From the NCBI RefSeq assembly GCF_000321225.1, contig NW_004451504.1:196501-260500 (forward strand): a stretch of 64,000 nt of DNA, in the 5' to 3' direction. Of this stretch, positions 54,922-64,000 are shown in pieces (position 1 is the first letter of the stretch; each line of letters opens with the position of its first letter). The notes beneath the pieces are model-generated. The model was not told the DNA's origin. It saw only the letters and a program-made list of their open reading frames with translations, and made no database searches. The stretch is from Odobenus rosmarus divergens (Eukaryota; Chordata; Mammalia; Carnivora; Odobenidae). The translations under genes were made by a program, and so were the position numbers.

Positions 54922-55586
54922 CCTACTTTTCTTTCCAAGTATGTATTTTTTTTACACTGAGGAGGAAAAAAAATGGAAGTGCAATAATCTACTTAAGCAA
55001 TAACGTGCCAAATCCAAGAATCCTATGCAGGGAAGTCCCATTATGCATTTAATACCTATCCACTGGATTCTGGTTTATACAGTGACTGCTGGACAGTGTT
55101 CGATATTTTGTCTTCTGATATCAACATAGAACTAAGAATGCCAGGAAACCCATACTGCTTGTTTCCAAGTTAGCCAATGGTCTGCATATTCTCTAGTCAA
55201 TGTTTCCTGGTCCAGTTATGCACTCTCTCAATTTTAATCCAGGTTTTATATTAACATTTAGTAAATAAATGTCAGATATATTATCTGTTTCAGCAATTAA
55301 TTCATGTCAGATCCTTCCTCCTACTCCTGTAACCTAAACTGCAAAGCTATACAAAGGCTATGTCAATTCCCAGAGCTGGGGATCCACATGAGCACAAAGT
55401 ACTGTCTCAGACTAAGTATCTTCCATTAATGTTCTATTTTTCAAATTTATGTAGCATCTTCTATGATTAAAATATACAAATTAACCTAAGTGTAAATGCA
55501 TTCATAATGTCTTGGTTAGAACATATTCTTGTCAATAAACAGTTATCATCAGGTACCATAAAAGTGACATCAAAAAGGCAGCCCTA

Positions 55587-55800
55587 GGGGCGCCTGGGTG
55601 GCTCAGTCGGTTAAGCGTCTGCCTTCGGCTCAGGTCATGATCCCAGGGTCCTGCGATCAGCCCCACATGGCAGAGCCCCGCATGGCAGAGCCCCACATGG
55701 CATCAGGCTCCCTGCTCAGTGGGGAGCCTGCTTCTCCCTCTCTCTGCCACTCCCCGCTTGTGCTCTCTCAAATAAAATCTTAAAAAAAAAAAAAAAATTA
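55587..55800 (+). mobile_element. Can-SINE with internal triplication
   Basis: GGGGCGCCTGGGTGGCTCAG head, A-rich tail. The middle holds three 15-bp units (55659-55703). Flanks ending GCCCTA / GCCCTG suggest the target site. Confidence 0.92.
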
Positions 55801-56680
55801 GCCCTGAAAACTGCCTAGCCATTTGAGAACCCCTTCACACCACACACACTCTGATTTCAGATAAATTAGATATTAAATGAAAACAGCACACTGATTATAT
55901 TCTCTCCTATTTTTCACTGCTTCGGTATGAGTTTCTCCAAGTAAACTAGAACCCTTCATGACTACCACAGGATTATGAATACTTTAATAAATGATTTTAA
56001 CATGAGTAGAGCCAAAAATGAAAACAAGTGCAAGTTCATTCCAGGTAGTCTTGGTTCAAGCAAGGCGAGATTTCAAGTCAAGTGTGAACTGAATTCATGT
56101 TTTCATAACTTCAGGTAATAATTTCAGGTAAAATAATCCACTCTAGTGGATTGTTTTTTTGTTTTGAGCAAGTAATACGTTTCTTTGCATTCATTCCTTT
56201 CTGAAGGGGTTTAAATCCATTACCAGTTTAGCTGGATCATCAACAAAATATGAGTACTCACTCTCTGTGAGGTTAAGGCTCACTTATCTTTCCCATTTTT
56301 TTCTTTGTCAAATATTCAGGTTTTTCACTGTCACACAAAAAACAATGCTTGGAAATGCCCTGTCTACTTCAAAAATAATCACCAGAACATTAGGATACCA
56401 ATTCATATTTCCAAATTCACACCAAGTCTGTTCACCCTAATTTGAAAAATATGTTGATTTCTATGAGTTTCCACATTAACATTTTGATGGGGAAACAAAT
56501 CAGATGCAAATTACAGCTTTTTATTTACTTTATTCAAAATATCACCACATCATCTAAAATAAAATCACTTTTATTTGTCCTGTCTAATTCAGGAAAAAAC
56601 ATCTACAGCATATGTCTACACATGTATACATATAGAACATATATTTAACTCAAGTACACATACAGACATATACTAATTCA

Positions 56681-56879
56681 GGCGCCTGGGTGGTTCAGTC
56701 AGTTAAGCGGCTGCCTTCAGCTTAGGTCACGATCCTGGGGTCCTGGGATCGAGTCCCGCTTTGGGCTCGCTGCTCAGCGGGCAGTCTGCTTCTCCCTCTG
56801 CCTCTCCCCGGACTCGTTCTCTCAATCTCGCTCTCATGCTCTCTCAAATAAATAAATAAAATCTTAAAAAAAAAAAAGA
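56681..56879 (+). mobile_element. Can-SINE
   Basis: GGCGCCTGGGTGGTTCAGTC head. Exact target-site duplication ACATATACTAATTCA at 56666-56680 and 56880-56894. Confidence 0.95.
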
Positions 56880-56921
56880 ACATATACTAATTCAAGAACA
56901 CATATAAAAAAACAAACATCA

Positions 56922-57115
56922 TGGGGCGCCTGGGTGGCTCAGTCGTTAAGCGTCTGCCTTTGGCTCAGGTCATGATCCCTGGATCGAGCACCACCTCAGG
57001 CTCCCTGCTCCACGGGAAGCCTGCTTCTCCCTCCCCCACTCCCCCTGCTTGTGTTCCCTCTCTCGCTGTCTCTCGCTGTCTCTGTCAAATAAATAAATAA
57101 ATCCTTTTAAAAAAA
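56922..57115 (+). mobile_element. Can-SINE
   Basis: GGGGCGCCTGGGTGGCTCAG head; a short deletion (GATCCCTGGATCGAGCACC) in the B-box region. No clear target-site duplication. Confidence 0.9.
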
Positions 57116-57537
57116 TCAATCAAAACCAAGTTAAGAGGAAAGAAATACATGTTCTGAAAGTTACAAGATACCTGTGCCTCCAATAAAAATGCCTTAATCT
57201 TAGCTTAAATAGCTGACTAGAAATTCCACGCTGCCATATGCTTTGAATGTCCAAAATGTCCCAAGTAGAAACGTTAACCATAACTGTACTTTAAACGGAG
57301 AAAGTCAAGTTTTCCGTTCAATTTTAATATTAGAAATCAAATAAAGTGATAAAAGCAATTTAAGGATCTTTATTTGCTGTTCTAACAAAACAAAAATACA
57401 CATTCCAATACTGAGTAATTTAAAGGATTCTGCTTTATAGACCCTCTCCTGGAACAATACACCAGATAGCTATCAATCCCAAGAATGCAGAGTTCTTCCA
57501 TTCTCGAACACATTAGACGTCTGCCCGTATCTATCAC

Positions 57538-57713
57538 ATTTTTTTTTTAAAGATTTTATTTATGTGACAGAGACAGCACAAGCAGAGGGAGAGAGAGGGA
57601 GAAGCAGGCTCCCTGCTGAGCAAGGAGCCCGATGTGGGACTCGATCCCAGAACCCTGGGATCATGACCTGAGCAGAAGGCAGACGCTTAACCGACTGAGC
57701 CACCCAGACGTCC
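57538..57713 (-). mobile_element. Can-SINE
   Basis: Reverse copy: TTTTTTTAAAGATTTTATTT to CCGACTGAGCCACCCAGACG. Short flanking repeat TCTATCAC at 57530-57537 and 57714-57721. Sense with respect to PAPOLA. Confidence 0.92.
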
Positions 57714-57945
57714 TCTATCACTTTCTAGAGACATTTTTTACCGGCATTTAGTTTTCTTCAGACAGTATTCTATTTTAAAAATAAAATTTTATAATTACAT
57801 AAAACAAAGAAAAAACAGACTAGATACAGAGCTACAGTATTTGTGATTTATTAAAATTTCAGGTTTTTACTATGAAGAACACTTGTACTTTTCCTGAGCA
57901 GTTTATTTTCATCTCATGAACAGAGTGAAACTGGTGACCATCCAG

Positions 57946-58009
57946 CTCCCCCTGCTTGTGTTCCCTCTCTTGCTGTCTCTCTAAGAAATAAATAAAATCT
58001 TAAAAAAAT
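57946..58009 (+). mobile_element. 5'-truncated Can-SINE tail
   Basis: Only CTCCCCCTGCTTGTGTTCCC through AAATAAATAAAATCTTAAAA remains; the tRNA-like head is missing. Confidence 0.8.
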
Positions 58010-58724
58010 AATAATAAATAATAAAAGTTTTAATCCAATACTCAAAGTCCATCCTTTCCCAATGTGAGGCTGTGCATAACATGACCCTAATTAGGCTAAA
58101 AATTTAGGTACTTAGAATAGCACATTTTTGTGAAATTAGTATATGACTGCAGGTTGCTCATGTCAGCTCTATATTTCAAAAGTTTAGCATCTAACTTAGT
58201 AAGTATACTCTGAAATATCGAGAACCACTCTGGTACGGTAATTATAAAGCTAACTCAAATAGTATAGTATAAGTTCCCATGATTTGTTAACTGTTGTTTA
58301 GTGGCCACATATCCAGTCAAAGTATGATCAATCTTTGGATAAATTATACTAATAACCATTTCAAATCACTAAGAAAAGTACAGAACACTCAAATGGGTTT
58401 GGCTATCCATTGTAAAATCTAAATTCCAGATGCCACGGTATTTCAAAATATTGAATTAGAAATATTTCAAAATATTAAAAACACTATTTTCAAAGCCATA
58501 TCTAAGTAAGACACACAAAACTCAAAAGCCATACAGAAAAATTTACCTACATAAAAATATTCCAGCTTTTATATAACAAAAATATATCATAAGCAAAGTT
58601 AAAACAAATAATAAGTGAGGAAAATACATGCAACCTATCCCAAAAGATTAATAGTCTCAATGCACAGAGTTCTTAAATCAACTAAAAAAAAGTTTCACTG
58701 CACATCAGGCAAGCAAACTAGGAC

Positions 58725-59480
58725 AACTATTTTCCTGTCAGACTGCAGAAAAACAAAGTTGATATACATCTGGTAAAAATGAAAGATCTATTATAAACCT
58801 ACAGTATTGGTAATGGCGTAAGAAAATAAGCACTCTTATCCATCACAATGGAAATGAATATAATTTTAAAAAGCAATCTGGCAATATTCATTAAAAATGC
58901 ATGTATCAATTTTAAAAGTTTATGTTCAACAACTTCACCTCTAGCAATCTATCTTACAGAAATACTAAGACACAGAACTCAAACCAAAGGCCCTGAAGTT
59001 GGGAGACATGTTCTTTTCAATTCACAACACAGTCTCAATATATGAAATATAACAAAAAATCCAAATTTCCAGCCGCTTGTGGATAGGGGTACAATAAGAC
59101 AGGTCAGATATGGGCCCAAAATCCTGTACAGCAACCATAAACTTGAAATGAGCAGTGCCTATCCCAGGGTTATCCCCTATGGGGAGTTGGGGGACATGCT
59201 TGGTATCTGTAAATACCTCTGTGACTCCACAGGTTCTAGAATTTGACCCTTCTCATAGGAATAATACAAAAAGATATCAAAGGTTGTTCACTGGAGCACT
59301 GTACACAATGTACTAACTGGAAACCACCTAAATATCCATTAATATAATATAGGACTGGTTAATTACAGTACATTCTTACAACATAGCACTATGCCATATA
59401 AAAAGAATCAGGGGATTATTACATGTAGTAGCATAGAAAGATGCCCATAATATACCAGCTGAAAAGAGCTGTAGAATATA
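58725..59480 (+). mobile_element. L1M LINE 3' end, decayed
   Basis: CACCTCTAGCAATCTATCTT with ACAGAAATACTAAGACACAG, then TAACTGGAAACCACCTAAAT, ATAGGACTGGTTAATTACAG and GCACTATGCCATATAAAAAG follow the 3' end of old L1M elements. The stretch 59070-59250 interrupts the match and is unidentified. Confidence 0.7.
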
Positions 59481-59484
59481 ATTA

Positions 59485-59695
59485 TGATAATAGTATTTAC
59501 TGAAACCTCAACATATTCCAGGTAGCATGTCAAGCACTTTACAATATTCCCAATTGTCCCTAACAACTCTATTAACTGTCTCCATATTACAGATGAATAA
59601 AGTAGAGAAACAACGGCTTATCTAAGTTCACTGGGCCAGGATAAGAACCCAGGCATCTAACCTCTATGCTGAAGTGCCTTTATACATCTTCCACA
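59485..59695 (+). repeat. MIR
   Basis: AATAGTATTTACTGAAACCT, CAAGCACTTTACAATATTCC, CATATTACAGATGAATAAAG and AAGAACCCAGGCATCTAACC follow MIR in order. Confidence 0.75.
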
Positions 59696-59790
59696 ATACA
59701 TAGTTTTATATACTTAAAAATTATTTATTTTTATGTCTACAGATACATAAAAACACAATTTTCACTTTGTACTTTATAAAGGTTTGTTTC

Positions 59791-59847
59791 AAATTGTTTA
59801 ATTATTTTTAATTGTTTTGAGGTTAAATTGTTTAATTATTTTTAATT
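59791..59847. repeat. 23-bp direct repeat
   Basis: Identical 23-bp A/T-rich units at 59791-59813 and 59825-59847 (start AAATTGTTTAATTATTTTTA), 11 bp apart. Confidence 0.93.
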
Positions 59848-60180
59848 AAATATCAATGATGTCATACTAAAGGTGAACATCATCTAATTCTACTTTTTAT
59901 TCACCATTAAATTAGGTTAGTGATAGTAAGGAGGCCAAAATCATGCCCTAAAATTACTCCCTGGCAGCAAGGGATACCAAATAAATGTTCAATTCAAAAC
60001 AAATTAACATTTTGATTATTAGATTTAATGAAGATTTAAAAAATTTTTTTAAATATTAGATTTAAAAGATCAGTTTATGCTAATCAAAGCACATTATCTT
60101 AAAGTGAAATAAACAAGACTTTAAAAAATGGATTTTTTTTTTCCACGCAATACTGCAATTAGAAATAGTAGTAAAGCATG

Positions 60181-60339
60181 GGGCGCCTGAGTGGCTCAGT
60201 CGTTAAGCGTCTGAGCCCCGCCTTGGGCTCCCTGTTCAGCAGGAAGCCTGCTTCTCCCTCTCCACTCCCCCTGCTTGTGTTCCCTCTCTCGCTCTCTCTC
60301 TGTCAAATAAATAAATAAAATCTTAAAAAAAAAAATAAA
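60181..60339 (+). mobile_element. Can-SINE with internal deletion
   Basis: GGGCGCCTGAGTGGCTCAGT head runs directly from AAGCGTCTG into AGCCCCGCC, so the segment CCTTCGGCTCAGG through GGGATCG is missing. 20-bp target-site duplication AGAAATAGTAGTAAAGCATG (60161-60180) and AGAAATAGTAGCAAACCATG (60340-60359). Confidence 0.94.
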
Positions 60340-60474
60340 AGAAATAGTAGCAAACCATGCTTTATTTATTGCTCCAGAAAACTGCTAAGGCATTCAAGGT
60401 TATCAAAATTCATCAATCCAGTTTTTCTAAAAGTACCTTTTTCTCACTTAACTTAATTTTGCCAGAAAGTATGG

Positions 60475-60760
60475 CATTTATTAGGCTGAAATTTACTGAA
60501 CTCCTAAATATGTATGAAAGCCAACACTAAAATCAGGAATACAAAGATAGTCTCTGCTCTCACTGACAATCTCAGATTTGGTCTGGGATTCAGATCCTTA
60601 AAAAACAAGTAAGTGCAAAGTAAATGCTTAAAATAAATACTACAGAAACAAAGAATCAAGCCTATGCCAAAGAAAATCATTAAGGAGGTATGTACTCCAA
60701 ACGATTTTGATGGGGGGTGGAAGGGAGGGCAGTCTAGGAAGATGACGAACACAGAAAAGG
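60475..60760 (+). repeat. L2/MIR-like ancient repeat
   Basis: TTATTAGGCTGAAATTTACT, AATCAGGAATACAAAGATAG and TCTCTGCTCTCACTGACAAT resemble the dispersed 'tttattgagcacctact..ggatacaaagatga..ctgccctcaaggagct' repeat. Weak. Confidence 0.4.
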
Positions 60761-61559
60761 AAAGGACAACAAATCACCAATGGTGTTTTCCCAAACAGTT
60801 AATGTTTAATGACTTTGCATCCCAATTTAAACAAAGCCCATACTATTGATGAATCCCTGCCTCCTCATATTGGGCATATGGAATATGTTGTGGCCTAACG
60901 CTATCAACAAAGTCAAAATTCATAGCTACCAGCCAACTGAAAACACTTTATCATTTCTTCCTAGTTTTACTCAAGTTAAAACTGAAAGCTTAATTTGCCT
61001 GATAGTCTTCTTTGGAAGCAATCAGATAAAGCACAAAAACATATTTAATGTAACAATTCACCACAATATAATTTGCTGTAAAGAGGTCTTAACCTTAAAC
61101 ATAATGTGCCCTTTGGGATTAAGCAGGAAAGAAAGGACACCAGACAGAAGAGGAATAAGGGTCTGAATGTGCATTCAGTATTAATTCTTAACAGAAATAT
61201 AATCTCTTTCACAAGAAGTTTAACATAGGATGTTTTAATTTTACTAGTAGCTTAGTCCAGGCTATAACAAGACAATGTATTTGATCACTAAGAAATTATA
61301 CAAAGCATCACTAATTCACCAGCCATGTGTTCTGTGTAAGTGGTACCAAACATATTTACAATCTTGTTATATTCTTAAAATATGTATTCCAGGTCAATCA
61401 GCCAGTATTTAGTAGGCAGCAGCAGAGGGCCCAGTAATAATTTATGCTCAAGGGGACCAAATTATGATGAATCCCAAAGCCAAACTTTGGAAATGCAAGG
61501 CTGATTATGCAGGGGAAGGGTACTTGTTACTCAGTTATAAAAATGACCAAGTTATTCTT

Positions 61560-62398
61560 CCTTCCTTCCTAAGGGCACTTCCAACTGCCCCCTTGCCCTC
61601 TTTCTCCCAACGGGCTAGAAGTAAAAAACCAGCCAGACTACAGTACTCATCTATCAGTTTGTCAAGTACAACTTGAAAAGCGGCCGGCCGTTTCATTGAA
61701 TCTGGAAACTGTTCCTGCACGCGGCTCGGGAGGAGCGCCCAAACTGACCATCGCTGGAGCACGTTTAACACAGAGGGACATACGTTCACCATTCATGTAA
61801 ATTCTTGGTACCTGGGCGAGGTAAAGGTTTGGCAGCTGGTCATCACGCCTTCTGAGGCAGACTTGGAAAAGGGCCCCCTTCCCCGCACTGTCTATAAGTT
61901 GTTGTCCCCATAAACATTGTCCGTTCCCCCACACCCGCCCCGGTTTTAATCAAGTCAAGTCAGGTGTTGCTTTTCGATCTTGTGAAATGTGTACCATGGG
62001 ATGGGAGGTTATCCTGTGCTAAAAATGCAGATGGACCATGTTTGAGGCACCGTTTTCCTTTCAGTGCCTACTGTCCTTCACTGTTGACCCCCCAGGAACC
62101 CCGTTCCTCTGTCACCTGAGGTGTCCGTGTTGGCTGTGTTTGCATTTCTACATTGGTAGTTTGTGGCTTGTTTATGTGTGTGGGGTTTTTTAAAACATAT
62201 TTTTATAAAAAGAATATAATTTAATGGTAATAATAACCTAAAACAAAAATGGAAGCTACTGGTTATTCTCTTAACTTTTCACAAGATTAAATATAGATTT
62301 TCTTTTTTTTTTTTCCTGTTTCTTAAAGTGCAATTTGAGATAAACTGGCTGGAGAAAACATTTATAAAAATAAATACTTTCATTTGAAAAAAAAAAAA
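61560..62398 (+). pseudogene. Probable processed retrocopy of an unidentified mRNA
   Basis: A CpG- and GC-rich segment (about 61560-61960), unlike anything nearby, passes into AT-rich 3' UTR-like DNA and ends AATAAA (62369-62374), 12 nt, then a 12-A run (62387-62398). That layout is what reverse transcription of a polyadenylated mRNA leaves. It lies antisense in PAPOLA intron 1. All forward frames are broken by stops, so it is not a working gene. I could not name the source gene and found no convincing target-site duplication, so the 5' edge is approximate and may be truncated. Alternatives: an unrelated old repeat, or an exon of an antisense transcript. Confidence 0.5.
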
Positions 62399-63186
62399 GA
62401 AAATGTAAATAGAGAATCTGAAAAAGTATAAAAATGTATTAGAAAAGAATAGTCAAAAAAATGTTGTCACAGTATTACAACACATTAACTTCAGGAAATG
62501 CAAGATGTTTCTGATGACTAAAATGACAAGAACACTATTCTTTAAGAACCCCAAAACTATAAAAGCCATCATAAAATGCAAGAAGCTGGTTTCTGGACAA
62601 AACACAGAGGGGATACAAATTTGAAAGACAATTCTGTGACAGAAGAGGTAGGAAATAAAGATATCTAGCAAAATCCCTGTATTTTTTCCTTTCCCAAATC
62701 TTTAATTTCCACAATTGAGTTGTTATATAATTCTGCAGACCTACAACCCAAAAATTAAAAAATTACACATTCCACAGAAGGCAGTGGTCACAAAATGAGA
62801 GTACAGAGTGGTAAATCTGGTCGTGGTTTTAAATAAATAAAGCTAAAAATACATTCTAAGATCTTAGCTTCTGTAATATATTACACTTTACATATACTAT
62901 ACGTACATAATACATGTCACCAGTAAAAAAAAAAAAAATACCTTGAGATTCAAATATTCTACACACAAGAAATATGATCTTCAAAATTAATTCTACTTAA
63001 GACATTTAAACAGACTCCAACTGAGCTGATCAAACATAGTTCCCAACAAAGTCCACAGGAGATGGTATAGTACTAGAATGAGAAGGGAACATGGAACCCA
63101 CAGTTGAATTAAGCCCCAATCTACAACTTAAGCACCCTTAAGACCCTGGAAAGTGAGTACTTCAAGCCTCAATTTAACCAACTTTA

Positions 63187-63373
63187 TTTTTATTTATTTA
63201 TTTATTTGACGGGCGGAGCGGGGGGAGAGAGAGCACAAGCAGGGGGAACAGCAGAGGGAGAAGCAGACTCCCCGCTTAGCAGGGAGCCCAATGCAGGGCC
63301 CTACCCCAGGACCCCAGGATCATGACCTGAGCTGAAAGCAGATGCTTAACAGACTGAACCACCCAGGCGCCCC
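63187..63373 (-). mobile_element. Can-SINE
   Basis: Reverse copy: (TTTA)n then GACGGGCGGAGCGGGGGGAG, ending GAACCACCCAGGCGCCCC. Target-site duplication TCAATTTAACCAACTTTA (63169-63186) and TCAAGTTAACCAACTTTA (63374-63391). Confidence 0.94.
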
Positions 63374-63881
63374 TCAAGTTAACCAACTTTAAAGGGAACT
63401 AATACCTCCTGCAATGCTGCTGTTTTGTATATCATAAATTGGGAATGTGCAATTATTTAAAAGCTGCTGAATAATCAGAACAATGAACATACAGAACAAA
63501 AAAACATGCCTCCCACCCCACCAAAATGGGAAGTACTAAGAATCCAAATGGCTTCATTCTGGCCAGAAGGCTTTCACCTGGGAGGGGCGAGGTAGGAGAT
63601 GGGGGTGACTAGGGAACAGGAACTGAATTGGCTCATAAATTTATTCAATTCCAATACCTTATCTCCTAACTTCTCCATCAAAAAGCATAAACTGAGAACA
63701 GACTTAAGGTAATACACCACATTCCAAAACCATAGCCAACATATTTTTAGCAGCAAGCAATTCATTACAAAATCTCTAAATCCTAAAATCTGAAAACCAA
63801 AATCGTTGTTATTAGTTATCTTCCCTAAAGATTATCCAATGCATTGTTTTGCATCAACAACAACAACAACAAAAATCTTTA

Positions 63882-64000
63882 GGGGCACCTGGGTGGCTCA
63901 GTTGGTTAAGCAACTGCCTTCGGCTCAGGTCATGATCCTGGAGTCCCGGGATCGAGTCCCGCATCGGGCTCCCTGCTCAGCGGGGAGTCTGCTTCTCCCT
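63882..64000 (+). mobile_element. Can-SINE, cut by window edge
   Basis: GGGGCACCTGGGTGGCTCAG head through GGAGTCTGCTTCTCCCT at the last base. Preceded by a (CAA)n at about 63855-63870. Confidence 0.9.

Noticed and set aside
55598..55783. Short peptides starting [14 protein letters not shown] at several places (also 2243, 30377)
   Set aside because: They are translations of Can-SINE heads; the same peptide recurs wherever a copy occurs.

Overview
This window comes from a mammalian nuclear genome, from a carnivore and most likely an arctoid (bear, seal or mustelid group). About 20 copies of the tRNA-derived Can-SINE family are present, with a head reading like GGGCGCCTGGGTGGCTCAG and a tail reading AAATAAATAAAATCTT. 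I saw no copy of the dog-specific SINEC_Cf subfamily, so a canid is less likely. The placement is inference from family knowledge; no marker in the window fixes the species.

The window holds one real gene: PAPOLA, canonical nuclear poly(A) polymerase alpha, on the minus strand. Exons 2 to 22 lie between 53806 and 12692 and can be read base by base. All have AG acceptors and GT donors, phases that join, and no frameshift or stop. With the eight coding bases expected from exon 1, the protein is 739 residues. Exon 1 (start codon, promoter) is not here and must lie beyond position 64000. The 3' UTR runs from 12691 to about 10630 and ends at an AATAAA signal.

Region by region: 1-10630 is intergenic DNA downstream of PAPOLA, with two decayed L1 3' ends, each carrying a Can-SINE, plus MIR fragments. 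10630-14937 holds the 3' UTR and last two exons. 14938-32068 holds the exons for the C-terminal regulatory tail and much of the RNA-binding part, separated by repeat-bearing introns. 32701-45044 (exons 7-14) has no Can-SINE. 44316-53806 holds the catalytic exons. 53807-64000 is the 3' part of intron 1, dense in SINEs and carrying an antisense-oriented processed retrocopy at about 61.5-62.4 kb.

I found no undescribed biological system. The points most worth a second look are small: a tandem (NAGNAG) acceptor behind a microsatellite-like pyrimidine tract at exon 18, a Can-SINE about 110 bp upstream of the exon 2 acceptor, two sites hit twice by retroposons, an unidentified retrocopy, and a perfect 36-bp tandem duplication in intron 6. 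Names of old repeat families are given from memory and need a repeat-library search.
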